A DNA stretch of 64,000 nt from Liquidambar formosana (lineage: Eukaryota; Streptophyta; Magnoliopsida; Saxifragales; Altingiaceae). This document shows, one piece after another, positions 44,390-56,483 of the stretch. The notes under the pieces were generated by a model that worked only from the letters and a program-made list of their open reading frames with translations, did not search any database and was not told the DNA's origin. The position numbers and the translations under genes were made by a program. The number at the start of each line of letters is the position of its first letter. Positions within the stretch are counted from its first letter, which is position 1. The stretch covers positions 12,399,133-12,463,132 of the forward strand of contig CM077833.1 in NCBI GenBank assembly GCA_039720395.1, written 5' to 3'.

Positions 44390-44690
44390 TTTCATTGCTC
44401 TCATATTTATCAAGCAAGAAATACAATTGCAGATAAAGTTGTAAATATGGGGTAACATTTTTCGGGGTTTAAATGGTGGTAGTTAGCTCCATCAGTGGTT
44501 CTCTCATGTTTGCAATGATATGTATTGCCTTCCTAATTATATATTTAGGCCTTAGTTCCTTTTTGGGTTATGAGCTGGATTACGACATTTAAGTCACCAA
44601 GACCAGTTTTTTTTTTTTTTCCTTCTTTTTTTGGTTTGTTTGTCGGCATGTTTCTTCTTGTTTCTTTTCATTAATAATATTTGAGCCTAT

Positions 44691-45962
44691 GGCAGCATTG
44701 TCTCACAAGAGTGTAAAATAGGGAAGTTAAATAAATGGAATGCAATGGCAAAACTTTAAATACATTGCCTAAATATTTGTACTTAATCAAAATGGGGCAA
44801 ACAAATTTGGACACAGGGACTACAATCCTATTAATATCAAGTGCTTCTAATGCAACTTTACATTAGGTGCAGCACCAAAACTCTAGCTGTGACTCATCTT
44901 TTGCGAAATCAACCAATGAATTAGATCTGCTTCATATGTAGGTTTTGCAAGTTGATCCAAGATTGAGAGGTGATTTATCCATAAATGTCCATAAATAAGC
45001 AATTGGTATTAATTTTGGATATCCCATGTAAAAGAAAATTAGTCCACAGTGCTTTATGTTGCATTTGAAATGACCATAGGTTTTTTTTTTTTTTTTGCTT
45101 ACCTTAGGTGTTTATTAGCTGCTAAAAAATCGATGTTATTTTGATTTTGTTCCATAGTTCTTTGATTCAAGAAAGCTGGAACTGAAGTAACCCCATAATT
45201 CCATAGGCCAATTTGAGAATGGTTTCATTATAATACTAATCCAAGAGATGTCATAAACACAGGATATCATTGTGCCATAGCATTTTTCTTGCTATGCTCA
45301 TCATAGTAGCACTTGGGTTAATGGCGACATGAGCATGCCCCGAGTCACTACTTGTGTTGATAGTACTAAAGTTTGAGTTCAAACTAATGGCAAGCCAATC
45401 TTCTTTCAGTCATATTGGTTGAAATGCTAAAGCATTCTCAAATGTCTTGGTTTCAAATCTTGGCACCCTCCAAGTGAACCATCCTTCAATCTAACGCCAA
45501 TTAAGATGCCTAAACTACCACCCTGTCCCCAGCAAATATCAGGTCCCTAATTTTTTATTTTTTATTTTTAGTTCAAATCAGGTCCCTAATTGAGTACTCG
45601 CTTTGGCTATTTTAGAGAGATAAGAAACACCTTAGACTACTAAAATAGACACTTGAATGAAAAAGTTGACATATATGTAAGTTATCCATTCTTATTTTAA
45701 TGGAAGAAAATTATATTTATACACATGGGAGGTCTTAATTGATCCTATTGCACTCCGGTATTATTTTGTGGATCTAAACCCTGTCCTATTATCAATGGGT
45801 CCAATCCCTTTGACGTAAAGCTAATGGGTGTGCTATAATTGGAGGTGCAACAATTTTAAATTTTTACCTTCCTAATTTTTCCTTTTTGTCACATAATTAT
45901 TCCATTGATTAGTTCCTATAACTTTACAACTTGCTTCTCCCTGCATGGACAAATGTTCTATT
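44691..45962. other. Interval without recognised genes
   Basis: No exon or element identified. T-run at about 45080-45096. Ends at the AATTC target duplicated by the Tekay-type element. Confidence 0.4.
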
Positions 45963-45967
45963 AATTC

Positions 45968-47733
45968 TGTCATACCCTAAATTCAAAAGATTGGATTTGG
46001 CGACATGATTGTCACAAATCACAAAGGTTTATGCCTCACGAAAGTCAAATCACTTAACAATATCAACCTGTAATAAAGCTGTCTCCAATAATCTATCTAC
46101 AACAAAATTCAAGCTATAGCATAACTAAAGTCTCAACAATTAATTGAAATAACTAGATAAATCCATATCAATCAAAGTAAATTGTCATCTCCAATAACCT
46201 ACCACATCGTCCACTGAAATAATAAACTAATTCTTCTAACTACTAAAATAAAAGTTCTAATTAAACTAGCATATCAAGCCATCGACACCCTAGCTCTTCA
46301 TACGCAGAAGCCACTCATATCAAGCTAGTCATCTGTGGGGAAAAATATAAGGGGTGAGCATAAAGCTCAGTAAGAAAACTTTACACAATATATAGAGGAA
46401 GAGGTCAAGCATATTCGCACGATTAATTTAAAAACATAAGTAACAAAATAATAGAGTTTCAAAATAAATCATTTCTTTCAATTCAGTAGGCATATAAACT
46501 TTTAGTAATAATTCTCTTGCTTTCAATTCAATAAATAATAACACTGAAACACTTCCGATAACAATGTATTCGATAAATCATTTTAGAATCACTAATTGAT
46601 ATAATACAAATCAATAAAGCACTAATTCATACAAGTACTTCCTCTGGTTAGACTCACACTTATAGGCGCCCATCATCATGGGACTTTATACTACATCAGT
46701 ACTGATGACTAACAGTATTAGAATCCCCTGCTAACACGGACCAATTTTCCAACAGTATTAGAATCCCTGTTGGGACGGACCAATAATCTAACCAGAGTTT
46801 ACACTTATACAAAAATACATTTGGCAAATATCTTTCACAGGTAGAATAGATTTAAACACATGTAAAACAATTTCAATACATGACTATTTTTGCTTGACCC
46901 ACAATACATAAGAAATAAATACTTTTATAGTAAAACAATTGTTCATAAATCATTGGCTCACAAAACAAAATAAAAATCAGATTTATTTTTATTTAATCAA
47001 AGAAGGCAATACATTGTGCAAGTTCCCTTACCTCAAGCCAAACCTTTAACAATCCAAGCAATCAAACTCCTAACAATCCCAATGCTACTCAGAACCTAAA
47101 ATCAATAATATTAATTATCAATAAATCATACTTAAACTAAAAGGTCTCTCCAACTAAATGGTGCATTAAGGGTTCAATGTCTAATTCTCATGGCCTTATA
47201 ATGCTTACTATATTTAATATAATTAATATATACACTAACGTGGCATTAAAATAAACTTAGATTAAATTATAAATTAATAAATCCGAATGAATGTTTTAAC
47301 CCAAATCTATATACAATCAGTTACAGAAATACGTTACCAATTCTTTATACACACACACATATATATATATATAGTAAACTATGTATGTACAAGTCTAGAT
47401 TTCACTTCAAGTTAGTTCTTCGGAATTCTCCACTTCTTTATACATTGTAGTAATAAAATATAGTAAGTCTTTTATATTTCCTTTATTCTTCTCAAAGCCA
47501 AAAAGTGAAATCCCTTCCTAAAGCCAAAAGTGTAATCCAGGACTTTGTTCCTTTTTACGTACACAATAAATTATATATTATTTATATATACCCATTGTAT
47601 AATAAGCTCATATATCACGTCACCATCAAAACTCATCTTTCCCTTTCTTTTTTTTTTCCGACTATTGAACCTTTGCCTTCTTTTAATTTTGTCAGTACAT
47701 GATAACCCCTAAAGCACTATCCTACTTTATGGT

Positions 47734-47767
<34 letters not shown>

Positions 47768-48168
47768 CCATAGCTTAATAGGTATAGCTATGGGCTGAAG
47801 AAAAAAAAAAAAAATTGTTGCATGCTTTACTCACCTAATAGTCCACTAGATGAAGGTGAAGACGAAACAATCCTTGAAGCAGTCAAAGCCCTCTACTTCT
47901 ATGAGTTACAGTTCTCTTTCTCTCTCTCTATCGTTTTTAGTCAAAAAAGAATAACTTCTCTTATAAGGTCTTATATAATGGCACAAAACCTTAACCTAAT
48001 TAGGATTACTTCCAATACTAGTGTTTAGTTACACAGTTATCTTATTCATGATTATATTTAATCCCAATAATTACATGTATAGTAAAATTAACTAATAATT
48101 TAAATTAACCGTTACACATTAAATATATAATTAATTAAAAAAGATTTACATAAATACGGAGCATTACA
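45968..48168 (-). repeat. Left (3') LTR of the chromovirus
   Basis: 2,201 bp, TGTCATACCC at the left and GCATTACA at the right; on the minus strand it starts TGTAATGC. Contains (CA)n/(TA)n microsatellites. Frames inside have no domain and recur in the right LTR. Confidence 0.93.
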
Positions 48169-48181
48169 TTCTCCCCACCTT
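48169..48181 (-). other. Polypurine tract of the chromovirus
   Basis: Minus-strand AAGGTGGGGAGAA directly adjoining the LTR start TGTAATGC. Confidence 0.9.
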
Positions 48182-48215
48182 AAAAAAATTTTAGTCCTCT
48201 AAACTTTAGCGTACC

Positions 48216-51200
48216 TTAAACTGCAAACAGGTGGGGGTATTTCCTCATCATATCTCCCTCGGTCTCCTAAGTAGCTTCTTCCACTTCATGATTTCTCCAA
48301 AGCACTTTGACTAACTTCACGGACTTATTTCGTAGCACCTTCACTTCTCTATCCAAAATTTGCACTGGTTGCTCTTCATATGATAGGTCCTCTTGAATTT
48401 GAATAGGCTCATTTTCCAAAATGTGGGCCGGGTTTGATACATATTTCCGTAAAACTGAAACGTGGAAGACATCATGTACTCGTGATAACTCAGGTGGCAA
48501 CACAACTCTATAGGCCAAAGGACCAACTGTCTCTAATATCTCGAAAGGGCCAATATATCTCGGACTCAACTTGCCCTTCTTACCAAACCTCATTACACTT
48601 TTCATTGGGGATATTTTCAAGAAAACATAATCACCTACCTCAAACTTCAAAACTCGCCTACCATTGTCAACATAACTCTTATGTCTACTTTGAGCTGCTT
48701 TAAGTCTTTCTTGAATTTGAGCGACTTTTTCTGAAGTCACCTGTATTAACTCAGGGCCAATATGCTTCCACTCTCTAACTTCATCCCAATAAATAGGCGA
48801 TCTACACTTCCTCCAATACAATGCCTCATAAGGTGCCATGCGAATACTAGAATAATAAATGTTGTTATAAGCAAACTCCACCAAAGGCAAATGAGTATCC
48901 CAACTACGCTTTAAGTCCAGCGCACAAACTCTAAGCATATCTTCCAAAGTCTGAATAGTTCTGACTGACCGTCTGTCTGAGGATGGAGAGCAGTACTAAA
49001 ATTCAACTTAGTCCCCAATGCAATATGTAGGCTCTCCCAAAACCGTGCTGTAAAGTGGGGGTCTCTATCAGACACTATTGACACTGGCACTCCATGGTAC
49101 TTCACTATCTCATTAATGTAAAGCTCAGCCAAATCTTGTAACGAATAAGTTTTCTTAATAGCTAAAAAGTGCGCTGACTTTGTCAATCTGTCCACTATCA
49201 CCCAAATCTCATCATTACCTCGTGGTGTTCTAGAGAATCCAATTACAAAATCCATAGTTATGTGTTCCCACTTCCACTCGGGAATGTCAAGGGGTTTTAG
49301 TAACCCAGCAGGTCTCTAATATTCTATCTTCACTTGTTGGTACACTAAGGACTCTGATACAAACTAAGCAACCTCCCTCTTCATATTATTCAACCAGTAC
49401 AAATCCCGCAAATCTCTATACATTTTCGTTCCTCCTGGATGTACTGTGTATTTTAAACAATAAACTTCTCTCAAAATTTCATTCTTCAACTCAGGGTTGT
49501 TTAGAACACAAAGTCTAGTCCCATATCTCTAAATACGATCTTCCTGAATCGCAAAGTCGAATTTATTACCCTTATTCACTTCTTCCATTAAATGAACCAA
49601 CTAAGGATCACTACTTTAAGAAGTCTTAATCCTCTCTATTAAGGTTGGTTGTACTTGAAGTGTAGCTAGAATCATACAAGACTCTTACACTCGAATAGTG
49701 GCTCTCAAATTCCTTAACTATTCAAGTAAATACCTTTGACCAATTGCTAAAGCTGCTATACGTCCCTTCGCTTTTCTACACAAGGCGTCAACTATCATAT
49801 TGGCTTTACTAGGATGGTACTAAATAGTGCAATCATAATCTTTCATCAACTCAATCCATCGCCTCTGTTTGAGGTTCAACTCCTTCTGAGAAAACAAATA
49901 TTTCAAACTCTTATGGTCAGTGTAAATATCATAAGTTTCCCCATAAAGATAGTGTCTCCAAATTTTTAAAGCAAAAATCACAGCTGCTAGTTCTAGGTCA
50001 TAAGTAAGGTAATTCTTCTCATACGGTTTGAGCTATCTAGAAGCATATGCTATCACCTTCCTATGTTGCATTAGGACACACCCAAGTCCCTTGTGAGACG
50101 CATCGCTGTATACTACAAATCCACCTGAACTTGACAGAATAGTCAACACTGGGGTAGTCACCAACCGATCCTTCAAATCTTGAAAACTCTGCTCGCACTC
50201 TATAGTCCATTTAAATTTCACCATCTTCTAAGTCAATCTGGTTAATGGAATAGCAATCTTTGAGAATCCCTTAATGAACCTTCTGTAGTAACCTACAAGG
50301 CCTAGAAAGTTTCGTACTTCAGTCACACTAGTAGGGGGACTCCAATTAATCACTACTTCTACCTTTGCAGGATCCACTAAAATACCATCTTTTAAATTGA
50401 TGTGCCCAAAAAAGGACACTTTGTCTAGCTAGAATTCACACTTCTTTAACTTAGCAAACAATTGCTTCTCCCTCAAAGTCTGTAAAACTATGCTCAAGTG
50501 TCGCTCGTGCTCCTCTAAACTCTTAGAGTACACTAAAATATCATTGATGAAGACAACTACAAACTGATCCAAATAAAGCTTGAACACCCTATTCATTAAG
50601 TCCATAAACGCTACATGTGCATTAGTCAACCCAAAGGGCATAACCAAGAACTCATAATGCCCATATCTAGTATGAAAAGCTGTCTTAGACACATCTTTCC
50701 CTTTAACTTTCAATTGATGATACCCAGATCTCAAATCAATCTTGGAAAAGACTTGGGCACCCTGCAACTGATCAAATAAGTCATCTATCTGCGGCAAAGG
50801 ATACTTATTTTTCACAGTAGCTTTATTCAACTCTCGATAATCAATGCACAGCCTCATGCTCCCATCTTTCTTCTTCACAAATAAAATCGGTGCGTCTTAA
50901 GGAGATACACTACGTCGGATGAAGTCCTTATCAAAGAGCTCCTGCAATTGCATTTTCAATTCCTTGAGTTCAACCAGTGCCATACGATGGGGAGCTTTGG
51001 AAATAGGTGCAGTGCCAGGTAATACATTAATGGTGAACTCGATCTCTCTATCGGGTGGAAAGCCAAGAAAATCTTCAGGAAATACCTCTAGAAAATCTCG
51101 AACAATGGGAATATCCTTAAGCTTCACTTCCCATTTTTGATTGTCCACCACATATGCCAAATACCCTTGACAATTCTTTTTCAACAATCGCTTTGCATGC

Positions 51201-52663
51201 ATTTCTGGGATGATGTTAAGAGGGGTACTAACTCTAGTCCCTTCAAAACAAAACTCTATTTCCCCCGGACAACAAAAGACAACCCTCTTACTAAAACAAT
51301 TTATTGTTGCATAATAGGAAGAAAGCCAGTCCATGCCTAAAAATTACATCAAAATCCCGAATATCCAAAGGAACTAAGTTTATAGACAACTCTCTATCAC
51401 CCACCCGAACCACATAATGTTTAAACACACAATAAATAGTTACAAAATCTCTTAAAGGGGTGGCAACAGATAGATCACAATTTAACGATTCAAGTGTTTT
51501 CTTAAATTTCTCAACAAATGCATAGGATACAAAAGAATGGGTAGAACTAGAATCAATCAATACTTTTGCATCAAATGAATGTATGGGTAAGGTACCTGTC
51601 ACCACTGAGTTGGATATTTGTGCATCGTGCTGGGTCATAGCAAAAACCCTCCCTTGAACCTTCGGCCTCTGTTCAGTTCCTTATGGCTTGTCCCTCTGTT
51701 CTCTTTTCATATCTAGGCAATCATTGATTTAGTGGCCTAACTTGCCGTATCTAAAGCAAGTTCCAGTCTCTAGGGTAGCAAGCTCTATCTCCATGAAATT
51801 TTCCACATTTTTGACAGGCATTTTTCTGAGTTTGATCCTTGCTTTCTCTCTCTGCATATTCTCTCTTCTGACCAAACCTGTTGTTCTACTTCTCTCTCTG
51901 TGGCTCTTCAGATCGAGTTCTCTTCCTTTTCATTTCTCTGGCTTCCCAAGATTCCTTACTAGCAATCTCAGCCTTCTGTGCCCTGTCCACCATCTCATGA
52001 TAAGTTTCCAACTCTAGTAGGGAGATTTTTTCTTTAATATGGGGCTTCAATCCCCTCAAGAATTTGCAGGAATTTCTTTTTCTCATCAATAATCAAATGA
52101 GGAGCAAAGCGAGATAAAGAAGTAAACTTTACTTCATACTCAATCACTGAATTAACTTGTTCTAACTCTAGAAATTCTATCTCTTTTTGGTCTCGCACAC
52201 TTTCAGGGAAGTACTTCTCATAAAATACAGTTACGAACCTCTCCCATGAAACTTGTTGATTACCAGCACCTAACACTATGCGAGCTATCTTCCACCATTG
52301 ATTTGCATCCCTTTCTAGCATAAACTCAACAAAAAGAACTTTCTGAGCATCATCACATCTCAATACCTCAAATATTTTCTCCATTTCACCAACCCAAACT
52401 TTCGCTTCCAATGGGTCAATGGTTCCCTTGAAAGCAGGAGGATGAAACTTATGGAATTGGTCCTAAGTAGAGGATGTAGGAGTAGTAGCTCTTCGAGCAT
52501 TATTGTTCCCAGCTCTCACATGCTGCTCAACCACATTAGTTAAACTTCCTATTGCTCTAAAAACTCCTTCTAGATCATTTGGTGGAGCCGCACCGTTTGG
52601 CTATTGTTTTCTTGGAGTATCTTTTAATCCTGATTTTCCAAATAATTAAGGTTTAGCATTCAT
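48216..52663 (-). pseudogene. gag-pol of the Tekay/Del-type chromovirus (disabled)
   Basis: ATG at 52663 (MNAKP) to TAA at 48216 on the minus strand. Gag core at 52470-52034 (DPLEAKVWVGEMEKIF); two degraded zinc knuckles near 51830-51700, the second with Tyr in place of a Cys; protease at 51554 reading IDSSSTHSFV, where family members have DSG; RT at 50878-50429 with FIND at 50551-50540 in place of FIDD; RNase H at 50224-49750; integrase with MDFVIG at 49255, VSDRD and DGQSE; chromodomain at about 48350-48230 (VKVLWRNHEVEEAT). Frameshifts lie near 52075, between 51890 and 51640, near 51330 and near 48945. Stops include two near the Gag start and one inside the chromodomain. Both the protease and RT catalytic motifs are lost, so it cannot move itself. 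Confidence 0.93.
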
Positions 52664-52857
52664 AATAAATTCTAAACAATAAATTAATAATGGACAAATA
52701 TATTAAACAATCAATCTATAAGCCATGTTATCAATCCTCAAAACTTCCTATTTTACTACAACTAAACTACTAGTTCTTAGTTTATATCTGTCTTCTCATT
52801 TGTCTATACTTTTTCAATCCTATGGTTATGATCTATGAGTCTATAGAATCATAAACC

Positions 52858-52871
52858 GCACTCTAATACCA
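52858..52871 (-). other. Primer-binding site of the chromovirus
   Basis: Minus-strand TGGTATTAGAGTGC, four bases from the LTR: a mutated form of the initiator Met-tRNA site TGGTATCAGAGC. Confidence 0.85.
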
Positions 52872-52916
52872 AAATTGTCACACCCTAAACCCAAAAGACT
52901 GGATTTGGCAACATGA

Positions 52917-55900
52917 TGTGAACCCACGAAAAAAGCGTAGAGCCCACAAAGGTTTGGCAAAAAGACTATAGGGGTGAAAGACAACAAACAAAAAGGAGTC
53001 GCCACCTCATTTTTAGGGAAAAGAGGAAAACCACAAAAATGTTTTATTTTCAAAACCACATGACTCCATTAAAGGAAAAGCAAAGTCTTTGAAACCAGAA
53101 AATTGGATTCAGGGGCTAAGTTACGACGTGGGAAGGTTCTGGGTAAAGCCCATAGGCACCCACATCGCCCGAGTTGGTCTCTTAATTTGATTGGGCTAAC
53201 TTAAGATCTTTTTCACTCAAGTATCATTATATATTATCACAAGGCAGCATGCATAACATATATTCCATCCAATCATCCATGCACAATCAATCAAATAAAA
53301 TAAAACAGAAAAAAAGAAGAAAAGAAAAGAAAAGCCTAGGATACTTGGATCCTAGGACGGACTTGAAGCCTCACGAGGAGCGCCTACGTACCATGCAGTG
53401 AAATACATGGATCAAAGTCCACGTAGTTCGAAAAGAATAGGGTTACAACCTAATACAAACCTATGGTAAAAACCCTAGGTTCCCTTATTTGAAAAATGTA
53501 TTGATTTAGTCCAAAATTGAAAACTTCTACAAGAGGAAAACCTTGATAGAAAACCAGAATTTTATTAATATAGGAAACCTTTGATAATCACAATATGTTT
53601 GTATTAAGAAGTAACCCTAGGAGAGAGAAGAGAAAAGAAAGAAGAAAAGTGAATTAGGGCACTTCATACCTAACTTACCTGAGCGCAAAAGCTCCAAGCA
53701 TTAGCCATTTCAAGCCATAGCAGCCCTATTTGCAATAGGGCTAGCATTGTACCTGTTTGCACCCTTACAAGTGCACAAAACTATGCAAAGAAAGCAATAT
53801 ACAAATCTGGACAGAACCATGACAAGGCCTAAAATCATCCATTTATCATGCAAACAACAAGAATAATGAACAACTAAGGACCCTAACTCAATCCCTACAT
53901 GCAATGACCTGACTAACATGCATAAAAACCTATGAAAGACACTCTAACAATCATAAGAGACTCCAATAATATCAATAAACATGATAGCAAATCCCACTCT
54001 AACCAAAAAGATGATATTTTATGTAAAATATGAAAATAGGCCTTCCTACGGCGAGCTTTCTTAAGCGAAACTATTCCTAAGATAATTTCACGTAAAAAAG
54101 TCATTATGGGGAGGTGCTATTATCATATCCTACGTAAAATATATATACTAAAACACAATAGAAGTGATTCCATGCTTAAACACATCACAGAAAGCTCTCA
54201 TACAAAACCTCACTCAACGAAAAGGATGATTATCCTTAGAAAAAGATAATGTCTCCAAAAACCTTATAAAATCTACTATATGAATGCAAATCTAGCATGA
54301 TTCAACTATATGTAGCATATATAGAATGACTATGATGAGAAATTACTCACAAAACTAAGCTTAAGCATGCTGTATAAGACCTGTATGATTTTAGGGTTAT
54401 CGAAACCCTAATCTCACAACTATGCATAAAAACCTACGACAAGACTCTAACACATGCTCAAACTATCATGAATATCATTCATATCATGTATATTAATTAA
54501 CAGAAGCATCAACTCATGACAATAATCACAGCAACCTAAGCATGTGAACTATGCATGATTTAAGAGGATAAGAAGAATAACACTATCTAATCCTTAGTAA
54601 ATCAGGGATTATCAAGCATATAAAGCCATAAATCATCTTAAAATCATACATAATGCATCCTAAAAACATTGAACTATCCTAACATGTGGAGTTACATCAT
54701 GCACTAGAACTGTCATAGAAGAAGAAGGAGAAGGAAAAAGAGAAAGCCCATGTTCAGCATTAAATAGACATGGTTACCTCTTGTAGAATCTTCCTTGTCT
54801 TCAAACTTCTTGTTTCCTTGCTTGCTTAGGGTTGAAGAGCCTCCTCTTGATGTCCTTCTAGCTCTCCAAACTCGTAGCTCCCTCTCTCTCTAAGTATAAA
54901 GTGCAATTAACCTCCCCCTATGTGCTAGATATCATGTCCTTTATATAGAGAACTAACCCCCTAAACCAATGGCTAAGATTAATTCATTAAACAATAATCC
55001 TAGGGCTATTAGAGACTCTCTTGGTGCTCAAACAACTCAAACTTACACACTCTTAAGAGAACAAGTTGTAATGGCGGAGGAAACCGTCAAAAGAGGGAGA
55101 GAGAGTCAGAATTTCACTTGAGGACGGACTCTCTCAGATGACCAACTAGCCCCGGACGGTTAGCCGTCTGGGCTTGGACAGCTGATCGTCCAGCCCCGGA
55201 CGGTTACCCGAGGGCTCTTCTATTCCGCTTCGGTTTTGACTCCTTCTTGCTTCAGAAGTCCTAAAATGTTCAAATTAAGTCCGATTTTGACGAAATAAAA
55301 GCCAAAACGACCGTGTTTCGAAGGGGAAACACATTTTTAGGTATTTTAGGACAAAAATACTTAACCATGGGTGCATGGTTAGGTTTTACAAAGGTGGTTA
55401 ACCATGGTGCCTCACCGTCGCTAAGCTGAGTTTGTACACAAGGTCGAACCAAATGCTTTCCCAATCGAAATTCGATCTTTCTAAACATACCTAGGATGTA
55501 AATAAATCCCAATTGAAGTTAAATGAGAGAAAATTGGTTGGGTCTTATGAGTTAATTTGAGCAAACCAAGAAAGGGTCTTTTAGCCAACCCGAACCATTA
55601 TGAGCCGAATTAATCTTAAACCATTAATTCATGAAATTGAACCTATATATAGACTCTATGTACTCATATGAACTTGAGGGAATGACTTGGGATTCATTTC
55701 AAGGTCAAATGGAAAGTATACGGCTTAAAAGACAATTATGCCCTTAAAGTCGCAAAAGTTCTTATTAACTATCGAAATGAACTCCAAATCACTTCAAAAT
55801 TCATACACATGATATTCAATGCCATCAAAACTCAATGCAAGAAACGAGACTCAAAAAGGACTCAAAATCCTACATGAAATGATATGTCCTAGCTAAGGTG

Positions 55901-55919
55901 ACAAAAATGGGGTGTGACA
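52917..55919 (-). mobile_element. Solo LTR, ~3.0 kb, probably Tat/Ogre-type gypsy
   Basis: 3,003 bp, TGTGAACCCACG to GGTGTGACA, flanked by CATGA (52912-52916 and 55920-55924). Non-coding; on the minus strand it carries AAAATGAGGTGGCGACTCC near one end, a phrase I associate with very long LTRs of Tat/Ogre elements (from memory). Inserted in the chromovirus LTR. Contains a GC-rich cluster of CGGACGGTTA words (55150-55210). Confidence 0.85.
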
Positions 55920-56483
55920 CATGATTGTCACAAATCACAAAAGTTTACGCCCCACAAAGGCCAAACCACTTAACAATATCAACCTGTAATAAAGTTGTCT
56001 CCAATAATCCATCCACAATAAAATTCAAGCCATAGCATAACTAAAGTCTTAACAATTAATTGAAATAACTAGATAAATCCATATCCATCAAAGTAAATTT
56101 TCATCTCCAATAACCTACTACAGCGTCCACTGAAATAATAAACTAATTCTTTTAACTACTAAAATAAAAGTTCTAATTAAAATAGTATATCAAGCCATCG
56201 ACACACTAGCTCTTCGTACGCAGGAAGCCACTCACATCAAGCTAATCATTTGTGGGGAGAAATATAAGGGGTGAGCATAAAGCTCAGCAAGAAAACTTTA
56301 CACAATATATATAGGAAAAGGTCAAGCATATCCGCACAATTAATTTAAAAACATAAGCAACAAAACGATAGAGTTTCATAATAAATCATTTCTTTCAATT
56401 CAGTAGGCATATAAACTTTTAGTAATAATTCTCTTGCTTTCAATTCAATAAACAATAACACTGAAACACTTTCGATAACAATG

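Larger units (their letters stand above)
43253..44690 (+). pseudogene. RNase H remnant of a non-LTR element, split by a solo LTR
   Basis: The frame at 43253-43561 reads IKPNTDGLAKGN, GVFRTYCGFV, FYAKLLAVIIGIE and WLKCG, the RNase H domain at the end of some plant LINE ORF2 proteins. The first catalytic Asp is kept (NTDG), but the usual AEL reads AKL and the usual LECD reads LKCG, so activity is lost. After the LTR, broken sequence continues (HIYQARNTIADKVVNMG, about 44402-44452) to a T-rich 3' end near 44690. It starts 170 bp after the DnaJ-type gene's stop. Confidence 0.7.

Noticed and set aside
46560..47000. Genes within the chromovirus LTRs
   Set aside because: Short frames recur in both LTR copies with unequal breaks and no domain similarity.
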